From the NCBI RefSeq assembly GCF_019656315.1, contig NZ_BPLU01000038.1, positions 434,001 through 498,000 of the forward strand: 64,000 nt of DNA, written 5' to 3'. The notes below the pieces were generated by a model. It was not told the DNA's origin, made no database searches, and worked only from the letters and a program-made list of their open reading frames with translations. The first letter of the stretch is position 1. The number at the start of each line of letters is the position of its first letter. Origin of the DNA: Flavobacterium sp. UMI-01. GTDB taxonomy: Bacteria; Bacteroidota; Bacteroidia; Flavobacteriales; Flavobacteriaceae. A program made the position numbers and the translations under genes. Of this stretch, positions 7,524-16,818 are shown one piece after another.

Positions 7524-9758
7524 TTAGTTTTCTTTTGCTAACTCTTCCTTAGTGTAAGGTTGGGTTCTGCTAGCAGTAGCTTTTCTTATTTTTGCTACCT
7601 CTTCAGGGGTGATAATTTTGGCTTTGTTACCAAAGTTATTTCTCACATAACTCAATACCGAAGCGATATAAGTATCATCATTTTCAATCAATGATGGCAT
7701 TAAATTCGCCGTATAACTTTTACCATCAATTGGCCCAGTCAAACCATGCAACAATATTTTGATAACGTTTTTAGGATTTTTTTCGCTTACCGTTTTGTTT
7801 TTGGCTAACATAGGAGCTAATAATTCGCTTTCGCCTAACAAAATACCTTTCCCATCATTTCCATGACAGGCTGCACACAACGTATTGTATATATTGGCAC
7901 CTTCACTAATGAGTTTTTGCTCTTGCAAATTCATCAATTTTTCAGCTTCTATACGTTTTTTCTCTGCCTCAATCGCATCTTTATAGGCTTTAACAGAAGC
8001 AACCATCACCTCATTCGTAGGATATTTTTGCAACATAAATTGGATAATCCCTTGCGCTTTTGGGTTCTCATTAAAACGCAATGACAAAGCCAATTGCAAT
8101 CGCACATCAGCACTAGAATCAGTTTTAAGAGCATCTAAATTTTGTATGATATAATCATTCGTTTTAGCATTCATGAAATTTTCACTGGCCCAAACAGCTG
8201 TTTTTCGCACCTGAGGATCAGCATCTTTAAAAGTAGCCACTAATAATTCTTTTGACAAAGAATGCATTCCGCTTAACGTCCATAAAGCATGAATTCGAGC
8301 TAAATGGTTTGTTGAAGTTTTTAGCATTTTTTCCAATTGTGGAACTACAGATTTATCATTGCGCAAAACCAATAATTTTTGAGCATTTTCTCTCCACCAA
8401 CCATTAGGATGATTTAAATAACCCACCAATTTGGCACTACTTGCATCTAACATATCAGGCTTCACTTTTGAAGGCTTTATTTTGTCATACACCACGCGAT
8501 AGATACGACCACGACCTACATTTTTCTCTAATCCTTTATTTAAAATTTTAGGTCTTAGATAACTACCTTCTCTAGTCCAGTTACTTTCTTGAATGATTCC
8601 ACGGTACATATCGACAATATACAAACAACCATCAGGACCAGTAGCCATGTTAACAGGTCTAAAATTCATATCGGCAGAAGCTATAAATTCTTGTTGATTA
8701 TAGGCATTTTCCATGGTTAATTTTCCTTCTGTATTTTTTACCACACCTCTTCTTATCAAGCGTCCTACAGGTTCGCAAATAAAGTAGTTGTTTTTCAACT
8801 CTGCAGGCAATGCATCACCTCTGTAAATAGTTTGCCCTGTAGAAGCTGTAAAATGATTCAAAGTCCCATCAGGTCTTAACCTTTTAGCTCCACCTTGCAC
8901 GTCGTCAGCAGCAATAATTGGCCAAGGTTGCTTGAAATCTCCAACCAATTGGTCTTTGAATTCTAGATTTCCATAAAAATTACTGTGTTGGAATCCAAAA
9001 GCAGGATTTTCTCCACCTGCCGAAGATTGGTACAAACGTCCATAATCGTCAATACCTAGTCCCCATTGTCCTTGTGGATTTCCATGTAATTGTTCAGGAA
9101 TCAATTTTCCGTTTTCGAATGTATATCTTACTTTATTAACGGTTACATAAATTCGGTTATCCAGATTCCACATCAAACCACTTTTTTGATGTTCAAGATT
9201 TTTGGTATCACCATCATTGTTTTCGTATACAATTACTTTTTCATCTGCATGTCCATCATTATTAGTATCTCTATAACTGTAGATGTTATTCGTAAACGTT
9301 TCATTTACTAACAAGCGATCGTCTAAACACAATATCATTCGAGGCAAAACCAAACTATCTAAATAAACCGTAGCCTTATCCATTTTTCCGTCGGCATTGG
9401 TATCTTCTAATAATTTTATTTTACATGTATTCATTTTTTGCCCAGAACCATCAACATCTTGCATATAGGTATTCATTTCGGCAACATACATTCTACCATT
9501 ACCGTCCCAAACAATGGCTACAGGTTCACTTACCATAGGTTCGCTAGCAACTAATTCTAAACGGTAACCCTTTTGCATAGCCATTAATTTCATGCTTTCT
9601 TCTGGAGAAACAGGCAATGGAGATGGATTTGGAATCACTTTTATTTTCCCCGTTGCATCTCGTTCAAAAGTGGGTATGTACGTTTTACAAGTAACTATCA
9701 AAGTCAGTATTACGCTAAAACCTAAAATATACTTAATTCTTTTTTTCATGATTTTCAT
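7524..9758 (-). CDS. Membrane-anchored propeller/HEAT/cytochrome c protein (PVC-type heme-binding dehydrogenase family)
   Basis: I place the start at the ATG 9758, one base after the stop of the ThuA-like gene, giving 744 residues. The N-terminus is a lipoprotein signal with lipobox Cys24 (LIVTC). Then comes a beta-propeller dehydrogenase-like domain (about 45-430; VAIVWDGNGRMYVAEMNTY, ATGPDGCLYIVDMYRG), HEAT-like helical repeats (about 440-600) and a C-terminal cytochrome c domain with heme motif CAACH (C628-H632). Such proteins are thought to oxidise sugars or alcohols and pass electrons to cytochrome c. The neighbouring small cytochrome c and ThuA-like gene support an electron-transfer role in the envelope. 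No substrate has been proven for the family as far as I know. Confidence 0.85.
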   Translation of the reverse strand: MKIMKKRIKYILGFSVILTLIVTCKTYIPTFERDATGKIKVIPNPSPLPVSPEESMKLMAMQKGYRLELVASEPMVSEPVAIVWDGNGRMYVAEMNTYMQDVDGSGQKMNTCKIKLLEDTNADGKMDKATVYLDSLVLPRMILCLDDRLLVNETFTNNIYSYRDTNNDGHADEKVIVYENNDGDTKNLEHQKSGLMWNLDNRIYVTVNKVRYTFENGKLIPEQLHGNPQGQWGLGIDDYGRLYQSSAGGENPAFGFQHSNFYGNLEFKDQLVGDFKQPWPIIAADDVQGGAKRLRPDGTLNHFTASTGQTIYRGDALPAELKNNYFICEPVGRLIRRGVVKNTEGKLTMENAYNQQEFIASADMNFRPVNMATGPDGCLYIVDMYRGIIQESNWTREGSYLRPKILNKGLEKNVGRGRIYRVVYDKIKPSKVKPDMLDASSAKLVGYLNHPNGWWRENAQKLLVLRNDKSVVPQLEKMLKTSTNHLARIHALWTLSGMHSLSKELLVATFKDADPQVRKTAVWASENFMNAKTNDYIIQNLDALKTDSSADVRLQLALSLRFNENPKAQGIIQFMLQKYPTNEVMVASVKAYKDAIEAEKKRIEAEKLMNLQEQKLISEGANIYNTLCAACHGNDGKGILLGESELLAPMLAKNKTVSEKNPKNVIKILLHGLTGPIDGKSYTANLMPSLIENDDTYIASVLSYVRNNFGNKAKIITPEEVAKIRKATASRTQPYTKEELAKEN

Positions 9759-9759
9759 C

Positions 9760-10515
9760 TTATTTTTTTTTACCCATTGCGTATTTAATTCCACCTAATA
9801 AATGCTTTAAAAATGCCTCTTCTTTAAAGGATTCATCTGTATGTCCTAAAGCTGTATAAAACGCTCTTCCACCATCAAAATCATGGTACCATGCCATCGG
9901 GTGATTCGCTCCCATTTTTCCTTTTCCAGCATCATACGAAGTTTCATCAATGGTAATAAGCACATTCAAATCAGGTGCCATCCATTTATAATTGTACCAT
10001 TCGTCTTTTCTTTTCCATTCTTCAGGCAGGTGCTTGGTCGAAAGGTGTTTTTTATTGGTAACTTTTAAAACCGCCTCTTGCTGTTTGGGATGGTTGCTAA
10101 AATAGGCCCCTACTAAGTTTCCGTACCAAGCCCAATCGTATTCGCAATCGGTAGCGGCATGAACGCCCACAAAACCACCGCCTGCTTTGATATAGTTTTC
10201 AAAAACTTGTTGCTGTTCGTTATTAAGCACATCGCCAGTTGTACTCAAAAAAATAACCGCGCTATAGTGCTTTAAATTTTCGGTGGTGAATTTTTTACTG
10301 TTGGTTGTAGTATCGGCAACAAAACCATTTTCTTCAGCTAATTTGATAATAGCCTGAATACCCGCAGCAATTGATTGATGATGGTATTTAGCTGTTTTGC
10401 TAAAGATTAAAATTTTGTCCGACTTCTTTGCAAAGGCCATTGGCATCACAAAAAAGAGCGCCATAACAAGCCAATAAGAAGGTTTAATTTGCCCGAATTT
10501 GATATTAAATTTCAT
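9760..10515 (-). CDS. Secreted ThuA-like protein
   Basis: 251 residues with a signal peptide (MALFFVMPMAFAKK). The ThuA fold (glutamine-amidotransferase-like, trehalose utilisation family) is indicated by ILIFSKTAKYHHQSI, GGGFVGVHAATDCEY, NHPMAWYHDFDGGRAFYTALGHT and the final LLGGIKYAMG. ThuA was first linked to trehalose catabolism through 3-keto sugars in rhizobia; in Bacteroidota it usually sits beside Gfo/Idh, heme-binding dehydrogenases and sugar isomerases, as here. The gene ends one base before the start of the propeller-cytochrome gene and begins 11 bp after the TonB receptor gene, so the three are surely cotranscribed. Role: probably keto-sugar handling in the periplasm (inference). 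Confidence 0.88.
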   Translation of the reverse strand: MKFNIKFGQIKPSYWLVMALFFVMPMAFAKKSDKILIFSKTAKYHHQSIAAGIQAIIKLAEENGFVADTTTNSKKFTTENLKHYSAVIFLSTTGDVLNNEQQQVFENYIKAGGGFVGVHAATDCEYDWAWYGNLVGAYFSNHPKQQEAVLKVTNKKHLSTKHLPEEWKRKDEWYNYKWMAPDLNVLITIDETSYDAGKGKMGANHPMAWYHDFDGGRAFYTALGHTDESFKEEAFLKHLLGGIKYAMGKKK

Positions 10516-10526
10516 TTTTTTTGGTT

Positions 10527-12881
10527 TTAAAAAGTGGTGGTTAATAGCACACCATAGGTTCGGGGCGTGCCTAAATGCGCTGCTCCAAAACTATAGGCAT
10601 AATCTACATATTCTTTATTCGTAATGTTTTCAGCCCAAAGCGTTAATTCAATTTTTTTATAAGTGAATCCCGCTCTAAGATTCAGCGTATGGAAAGAACC
10701 TTGTCCCACTTGGTTCGCTAAATCATAATATTGTTGGCCCAAATAACGCCATTCGATTCTAGCAAAAGTTTTGGAATTCGCTGTCAAATCCTGATTGTAT
10801 TGCGTTGCCAACATCGACGTAACATTTGGCGTAAATAATTGCTTATTATCCTTAAATGTTTGTGTACTTCCGTCATCTGGTAAATTCAATTCGCTGTATT
10901 TGGCATCAGTTAATCCAAAATTATAAGAGAATTCAAGATTTCTAAATGGAATAAATTCTGTTTGAAATTCTATTCCTTTGCTATGCAATTCCCCTACGTT
11001 TTGAGTCACCGTGATGGCATCAGGCAAAAGCAAAGTAGGCACTTGAGCGTTATTGACAAGGGTATAAAAAGCCGCTAGGTTAAGTTGCAAACGATTATTT
11101 AAAAATCTGTTTTTCGACCCTATTTCAAAGTTAGAACTCATTTCTGGTTCATAGGTCAACAAGGCTTCTCTTGGATCACCAGATAGCTGGCTAATGCCGC
11201 CTGTTCTGAATCCTCTATTGTAAGTAGCGAATAAGGTTGCATTTGGATTTAATTTATAATTCAACCCCGCTTTTGGACTAAAAGCATCAAAAGTAGCCGA
11301 AGCTGCTGTTTCTGGAAAAATAGTTCCTACCTCATCTCCATCTGGTTGGCGTTCGCCTTGGGCTTTTAATTTTCGATTTTCTAAATCATAGCGCAATCCA
11401 AAAATCATATCCAATTTCTCAGTAATTGCATAAGTTCCTTGTCCAAAGAAAGCCAATCCGCTCCCTTTTCCAACATTAGTATTAATATAGGTAACATTGC
11501 TTTCAGGCGCTCCTAACAAATTACCATCGTCACCAATGTGAGTTCCTTGCTTGACAGGATTGTCCTGATGAAACAAATACGTTCCTGCTAACCATTTCAA
11601 CTTTGAAGTGGAATTTGCTTTAGAACTCAATCGAATTTCTTGGCTTAGAACCTTTACATTATTCCAATCTCTACCATAATTGTTTACAATAGCATAACCA
11701 TCTAACGGAGAAAAATCGCCATCGATGGGGCTTTTGTAATAGCGGTAATTAGACTGATAAGCAGTTTGTGAAACCAAATCAAAATGGTTCGCATTATAAT
11801 TTACGGACAAACTTGTATTGAAAGTTTTGTCAAGCATTGTTGCGATACTGTTTTGGTTCAATTGAAACGGATTTTCTAATGCTGCACTACTGCTTGAGGC
11901 CAAAGGAAAGGCTCCATCGTTAGTATTACTAATATGTTTCGCATTTAAAGTAATGGCTAATTTAGCATTGGGCAAAAACTTTAGATAGTAATTCCCCATA
12001 TAGCTTTCTTGCTTATCAAAATTAGAATCATTGAAGGTATTGGTATAATAACCGTCTCTTTTTGATACTAATCCAGAGGCACCAAAAAAGAGTTTGTCCT
12101 TAACTAATGGAAATTTCACTCCCGCACTCAAGCGTTGTTGATTGTAGTTACCCAAACCAATTTCGGCAAAACCGCTGGTGAAATTATTGGGTTGTTTGGT
12201 AATGATATTAATTACTCCCCCCATGGCATTTCGTCCGTACAATGTACCCTGAGGGCCACGCAATACTTCGATACGCTCTACATCCTGCAATTGCGAGATG
12301 TAAGTATCCAAACCAAATTGATTTACACCATCAATATAAGTCGCGACAGCTGGATCATAAGAGGTACTCGTAATCCCTCGGATTGAAGTGATGTTTCGGT
12401 TGTCTCCTGGGTTTGAAGCATATAAATTCGGGACAATAGCTGTGATATCTTTAGTGTCCCAAATTTTATATTTTTTTATTTGCTTGTCTGATAAGGTCGA
12501 AATACTCAAAGGCGTTTTTTGCTGGTTTTCTTCCCTTTTTTGAGCGGTAATAATCACCTCATCTAATTCATTCCCTTCTTTTTTAAGTTGGAAAACAACT
12601 TTTGAACCAGAAGTTGCTGATAGGTTTATATTTTGAGAAATGGTAGCATAACCTGATGCAGTAATTTTAACCACAAACACACCAGATGGCGCATTTTCAA
12701 AACTAAAATCCCCATCGTTATTAGATAAGGTACTTAAATTGGTATTTAAAATTTGGATAAAAGCTTTTGAAACCCCTTGTTGTTCGGGGTTCAAAAGCTT
12801 TCCTTTAAATGTGATGTTATTTTGTGCAATTGTTAATATACTGTAGGTTAGCATTAGTAATGCTAGTACTTTTTTTTTCAT
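10527..12881 (-). CDS. TonB-dependent outer-membrane receptor (non-SusC type)
   Basis: 784 residues. Signal peptide, then a carboxypeptidase-regulatory-like beta-sandwich (about 22-100; ITFKGKLLNPEQQGVSKAFI), a TonB plug (about 115-225; RGPQGTLYGRNAMGGVINI) and a C-terminal 22-strand barrel ending in the expected aromatic residue (LLTTTF). At this length, and without a SusD gene beside it, it is a CirA/FecA-style receptor rather than a SusC porin. It lies between the cytochrome c (17 bp upstream) and ThuA-like (11 bp downstream) genes. It presumably imports a small glycan, oxidised sugar or cofactor used by this module. It is the only outer-membrane transporter in the window. Confidence 0.92.
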   Translation of the reverse strand: MKKKVLALLMLTYSILTIAQNNITFKGKLLNPEQQGVSKAFIQILNTNLSTLSNNDGDFSFENAPSGVFVVKITASGYATISQNINLSATSGSKVVFQLKKEGNELDEVIITAQKREENQQKTPLSISTLSDKQIKKYKIWDTKDITAIVPNLYASNPGDNRNITSIRGITSTSYDPAVATYIDGVNQFGLDTYISQLQDVERIEVLRGPQGTLYGRNAMGGVINIITKQPNNFTSGFAEIGLGNYNQQRLSAGVKFPLVKDKLFFGASGLVSKRDGYYTNTFNDSNFDKQESYMGNYYLKFLPNAKLAITLNAKHISNTNDGAFPLASSSSAALENPFQLNQNSIATMLDKTFNTSLSVNYNANHFDLVSQTAYQSNYRYYKSPIDGDFSPLDGYAIVNNYGRDWNNVKVLSQEIRLSSKANSTSKLKWLAGTYLFHQDNPVKQGTHIGDDGNLLGAPESNVTYINTNVGKGSGLAFFGQGTYAITEKLDMIFGLRYDLENRKLKAQGERQPDGDEVGTIFPETAASATFDAFSPKAGLNYKLNPNATLFATYNRGFRTGGISQLSGDPREALLTYEPEMSSNFEIGSKNRFLNNRLQLNLAAFYTLVNNAQVPTLLLPDAITVTQNVGELHSKGIEFQTEFIPFRNLEFSYNFGLTDAKYSELNLPDDGSTQTFKDNKQLFTPNVTSMLATQYNQDLTANSKTFARIEWRYLGQQYYDLANQVGQGSFHTLNLRAGFTYKKIELTLWAENITNKEYVDYAYSFGAAHLGTPRTYGVLLTTTF

Positions 12882-12898
12882 CTTAACTAATTCAATTT

Positions 12899-13276
12899 TT
12901 AATTAAGTGATAAAATATATTTAACCATTTTTTTAGCATCTTCAGGTTTCAATGTTGAATGAGCCGACATCGGAACTGGCCCCCAAGATCCTGAACCTCC
13001 TTTGATAATTTTTTGACTTAATAAATTGTAATTGGCTTCAGAAGCCACATATTTTTTAGCTACTTCTTTATAATTAGGGCCCACTAGTTTTGCATCTACT
13101 TTATGACAAGCCAAACAATCTGATTTGGTGATTAACATTTTACCCTCTTCTATTTCTTTTGGTGTCGCTTTAGCTGCTACAGTGTTTTTTTTAGGAGCGG
13201 TTTGTGCATTCATTTTAGTGGATGGCATATTTAGGTAAATGCAAACAACTACTAATGAAACTAAGATTTTTTTCAT
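12899..13276 (-). CDS. Small periplasmic class I cytochrome c
   Basis: 125 residues with a signal peptide ending around NAQ. One heme motif CLACH (C54, C57, H58) and a probable axial Met in GPVPMSAHS (M103) define a mono-heme cytochrome c of the c-551/c5-like type. It is the first gene of the unit cytochrome c - TonB receptor - ThuA - propeller/cytochrome. It probably carries electrons from the membrane-anchored dehydrogenase-like protein at 7524-9758 to the respiratory chain. The 429-bp upstream gap probably holds its promoter: two overlapping TAnnTTTG-like boxes lie at 13362-13378. Confidence 0.9.
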   Translation of the reverse strand: MKKILVSLVVVCIYLNMPSTKMNAQTAPKKNTVAAKATPKEIEEGKMLITKSDCLACHKVDAKLVGPNYKEVAKKYVASEANYNLLSQKIIKGGSGSWGPVPMSAHSTLKPEDAKKMVKYILSLN

Positions 13277-13705
13277 AATTTTAATTCAAGTTTAAGGTTT
13301 TGTTTTAAGGTTATAAGACTTTTTATTTGTCTAATAGTTTAATGTTATAAAATGCATAAACCAAAAATATCAAAAATATTTAGTTTTCATTTGTTCTAAT
13401 GATTCAAACACTACCACATATCACCCTTTTTAACTTAAAATAGTGCTACTGGCATCAATTTTAACCAATAGTATGGCTTTTCCCTTGGTTGATACTCCTA
13501 CTATACCATCAAAAAGAAAACGTCATTTTTATTCTTATTCTTTTAAGCAATCTCTTTAAGAGTCCCATTTACATAGGCTACTTTTAATTTAAAATCTATG
13601 AATAAAACACTCAAATTCTTATTATCGTTTCTTTCCAAAAGAAACTCAATACATCTTTTAAAATTTTCATTGCTATTCCCAAACGTAGCATGATTGATTT
13701 TAATT
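13277..13705. other. 429-bp intergenic region between the sulfatase run and the redox module
   Basis: It contains two adjacent minus-strand copies of TATTTTTG (13362-13369 and 13371-13378), fitting the Bacteroidota -7 consensus TAnnTTTG, but no well-placed -33 TTTG. A minus-strand stop-terminated open frame of about 50 codons (13543-13703), in the frame offset by one from the end of the sulfatase gene, has no start codon. No strong terminator is visible, so read-through from the sulfatase operon is possible. Confidence 0.5.
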
Positions 13706-15205
13706 TTAAAAAGACAATTTCGATTCTGGTGGCAAGGGTACTTTATTCTTTTTTCGCCACTGAACCAGTTCTTGGAGTAAGGATGCCACCACTTTCGGGT
13801 TTTTATTAACTAAATTGTGCGATTCTTTCAGGTCAGTTGCCAGATTGTACAATTCAATTTTGCCATCATTTAAAAACTGGATTAGTTTGTAATTTCCTTT
13901 TCGAATCACTGAACAAGGCGGATCTTTGTACGTACTAGCAACATGCCAAAAAAGAGCCTGTTCTTTAGTTTTCTTGTTTTTAAACAAAGGAACCAAACTG
14001 TTCCCATCCAATATTCCTTTGTAATTTTTGATTTGAGCCAACTCTAAAAAAGTAGGAAAGTAATCCATCCCACAAATAGGCGCATCCGATTTTCCAGCTG
14101 TAATATTCCCTTTCCAATTGACAAAAGCAGGCACTCGAATACCGCCTTCATAAATCGAACCTTTCTCGCCACGAAGTCTGTTGGTATTGCTTTGCAAACC
14201 GTTAAATCCGTTGTCTGAGGTAAAAATGACGATGGTATTTTCTCGCAATCCTTCTTGATCCAAATAATCAAAAATACGCTTCACATTTTCGTCAATCGAA
14301 GCCACCATCGTGGCATAACCTGCAATTTCTTCCAGATTTTTTGTTCCTTGCCCAGTGATAGCATCCGGTGCTTTCTTTTTGAATTTTTCGAGCCATTCCT
14401 TATTTCTGGGTACGGTAGGACGGTGTGGCGTGTATAAATGCAGGTTGACAAAAAATGCCTCGCTTTTATTTCGTTTTATAAAATCAATCGCCTCATCGGT
14501 TAATCGGTCGGTTAGCCATTCGTCATTTTCTTTGTCCTTGATAAACGGATTTTTGAAAGGGGCTTTGTAACCACCACTTTCCGAATTGTAACCTTCCTTA
14601 TACCCTCTCGAAGGATCGCCCCACCAAGTTCCTCCCACATTCTCATCAAATCCTTTGGCTATAGGATAGTATTTCTGAATTTCGGGAGTCAAATGATTTT
14701 CTAGCCAATCCAAATTTCCGTTAGCCGGTTGTTTCAAAGGTTTTTTATAGGGATAATTGACTTCTTCTTCTGGAAAAGGCCCTACCAAATGCCATTTCCC
14801 AATATGTGTTGACTTATATCCCGCCTCTTTTAAAGGAGCTGCGTACATGGTATGCTCTGAAGTTACCGTCCAGCGTGAAAATATATTGTGTTGACTATCG
14901 CCTTTTTCCAAAACGGGCACCGTATAAATTCCTGTTCTAAAGGACTGTTGCCCCGTCATCAAAGCCGCTCTCGAAGGCGAACAGGTAGGATACATATAGG
15001 CATTGGTAAACACGAGGCTTTCGGCCGCCAGCTTGTCTAAATTGGGCGTTTCAAACCATTGGCTTCCCATAAAACCGACATCCTGCCAACCCAAATCGTC
15101 AGCCATTATAAAAATGATGTTGGGCTTTTTTTGTTGAGCACAAGTACTAATAAACCAACAGCAAAAACATACACGTATTACTTTTTTAATGTTGCTCATC
15201 TCCAT
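13706..15205 (-). CDS. S1-type sulfatase (a), CSPSR
   Basis: 499 residues, last gene of the 24-gene run. Export signal with a possible lipobox (FISTC, Cys22). Sulfatase hallmarks: metal-binding FIMADDLG, formylglycine motif CSPSR (C75), GKWHL, YTPHRP, TSDNG and YEGGIRVP. The Cys is converted to formylglycine by a formylglycine-generating enzyme not in this window; the enzyme then hydrolyses sulfate esters on sugars in the periplasm. The S1 subfamily and the sulfate position cannot be assigned by eye. It follows sulfatase b after 50 bp and may serve the same oligosaccharide. A second in-frame ATG two codons later is an equally good start. Confidence 0.93.
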   Translation of the reverse strand: MEMSNIKKVIRVCFCCWFISTCAQQKKPNIIFIMADDLGWQDVGFMGSQWFETPNLDKLAAESLVFTNAYMYPTCSPSRAALMTGQQSFRTGIYTVPVLEKGDSQHNIFSRWTVTSEHTMYAAPLKEAGYKSTHIGKWHLVGPFPEEEVNYPYKKPLKQPANGNLDWLENHLTPEIQKYYPIAKGFDENVGGTWWGDPSRGYKEGYNSESGGYKAPFKNPFIKDKENDEWLTDRLTDEAIDFIKRNKSEAFFVNLHLYTPHRPTVPRNKEWLEKFKKKAPDAITGQGTKNLEEIAGYATMVASIDENVKRIFDYLDQEGLRENTIVIFTSDNGFNGLQSNTNRLRGEKGSIYEGGIRVPAFVNWKGNITAGKSDAPICGMDYFPTFLELAQIKNYKGILDGNSLVPLFKNKKTKEQALFWHVASTYKDPPCSVIRKGNYKLIQFLNDGKIELYNLATDLKESHNLVNKNPKVVASLLQELVQWRKKNKVPLPPESKLSF

Positions 15206-15255
15206 TTATTTTCTTAGTTCCTCTAAGGTTTTATTATCATTAATTTATAAGAATC

Positions 15256-16803
15256 TTATTTATTAAGACCAGTTGGTCCTCCTGTATAGGATTCTTTCCA
15301 TTTGATATTGGGTGCTTTCCAATCAGGAATACCTTTACTGAGCATCTGAGCCTTATAATCAACATGAAAAGGTTTTTCCTCAGCCAGAGGTACTTCCTCG
15401 TTAATCATCAACGGACGAGCTTCATCCCAGAATTTTTCATATGCCTTCTTCATCGAATCAACAAGTTCAGGATGTTTTGCCGTTACATCAATATGCTGCT
15501 CTGGGTCATTTTCCATATCATAAAGTACTCCTTTAACTAATCTAAAGCGTTGATTGCGTACGGAATATTCGCCCCATTTAAAATCATCAGGATTGGCCTT
15601 ATGTTTCCAGCGTGTTAGATGCTGAAAAAGGTAACGATCTTCCCATTTTGGGTTTTTATCCAACATCAAAGGTTTTAAACTTCGGCCTTCAAACGCCTGC
15701 GTATTGGGCAACTTTGCACCAGCAAAATCAGCGAGTGTTGGTAAAATATCCAGATAGCTGGCTACCGTTTTCACGGTTTTTCCTTCTTTTATTACCCCAT
15801 CCCAGCGTACAAAAAACGGAACTCGAACACCGCCTTCATCTACCGTGCTTTTTAAACCTTTCATACCTGCATTGTATGACATCATCGGTTTTCCATTTTT
15901 ATCTGTTCCAAGTTGCACCTGAGGACGACCCGCATTCCCTTTTAATCCACAACCAGCAGTGGTCATACCGTTATCAGAAGTAAAAATAATGATGGTATTT
16001 TCCATCAGCCCCCATTGCTCTAACTGTTCAAACAACTGTCCCATACAGTCATCAATATGTTCTACCATTCCGTAAAAACCAGCAACTTTACTATCAAAAC
16101 CCAAATCTTCAAAATGTTTCTGATATTCAGGTGGCGATACAAATGGACTGTGGGGCGCATTGGTTGACAAATAAGCAAAAAAAGGTTTCCCTGAATCCTT
16201 CACAGATTGAATCCAACCCAGCGTGGACTTGAATAGAATATCAGTACAATACCCTTGGGTTTTAACAAACGTACCATTATGTTTAAAAACGGGGTTGAAA
16301 TAAGTGTTCTCAGGAACATCCGCACAAGAGCCTGGATACGCTTGTCCAATACCTCCAGCACCATGAATAAAGGTTTCATCAAATCCTCTATTTTCGGGTT
16401 GGTAGGCTGCTTCATCTCCCAGATGCCATTTCCCAAAATAACCAGATGTATAACCTGAAGGTTTCAATACTTCTGATAGGGTCGTTGCTTTCAAATTCAG
16501 CCGTTCTCTTTCGTATATGGTATGGGTTACACCGTTTTTGATAGAATGAACCCCTGTCATAATTCCAGCACGACTTGGCGCACAGGTAGATCCCATCATA
16601 AAACGGTCAAAACGAACAGACTGGGCATGCATTTTATCCAGATTTGGGGTATTAATCCAAGGATGTCCATGCGCACCCACAACTGGATACCCTTGATCGT
16701 CTGTCATAATAAAAATAATATTAGGCTTTTTTTGTTGAGAAAAAGAAACTGTTGCTCCCAAACAAAGCATACTAAACATCAATATTTTAATCCAATTTTT
16801 CAT
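15256..16803 (-). CDS. S1-type sulfatase (b), CAPSR
   Basis: 515 residues with a signal peptide ending near SFSQ. Motifs in order: FIMTDDQG, formylglycine motif CAPSR (C74), GKWHLGD, NAPHSPF, TSDNG and DEGGVRVP. Between TSDNG and the last motif there is an insertion of about 35 residues (GNAGRPQVQLGTDKNGK region) not seen in the other sulfatases here, probably a substrate-binding loop. It starts 15 bp after the GH36 alpha-galactosidase stop, so the pair is translated from one message. It may desulfate a galactose residue before or after GH36 action (inference). Sulfatase activity is well supported; linkage is unknown. Confidence 0.93.
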   Translation of the reverse strand: MKNWIKILMFSMLCLGATVSFSQQKKPNIIFIMTDDQGYPVVGAHGHPWINTPNLDKMHAQSVRFDRFMMGSTCAPSRAGIMTGVHSIKNGVTHTIYERERLNLKATTLSEVLKPSGYTSGYFGKWHLGDEAAYQPENRGFDETFIHGAGGIGQAYPGSCADVPENTYFNPVFKHNGTFVKTQGYCTDILFKSTLGWIQSVKDSGKPFFAYLSTNAPHSPFVSPPEYQKHFEDLGFDSKVAGFYGMVEHIDDCMGQLFEQLEQWGLMENTIIIFTSDNGMTTAGCGLKGNAGRPQVQLGTDKNGKPMMSYNAGMKGLKSTVDEGGVRVPFFVRWDGVIKEGKTVKTVASYLDILPTLADFAGAKLPNTQAFEGRSLKPLMLDKNPKWEDRYLFQHLTRWKHKANPDDFKWGEYSVRNQRFRLVKGVLYDMENDPEQHIDVTAKHPELVDSMKKAYEKFWDEARPLMINEEVPLAEEKPFHVDYKAQMLSKGIPDWKAPNIKWKESYTGGPTGLNK

Positions 16804-16818
16804 TTCGTATTCTATTAA

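Noticed and set aside
10527-12881. Calling the TonB receptor a SusC
   Set aside because: Length near 780 residues and no adjacent SusD gene argue for another TonB-receptor class.
13362-13378. Two TATTTTTG boxes as the cytochrome c promoter
   Set aside because: They match the -7 consensus, but the nearest TTTG (13405-13408) is 26 nt away, too far for a normal -33 box. Noted within the intergenic entry but not called as a promoter.
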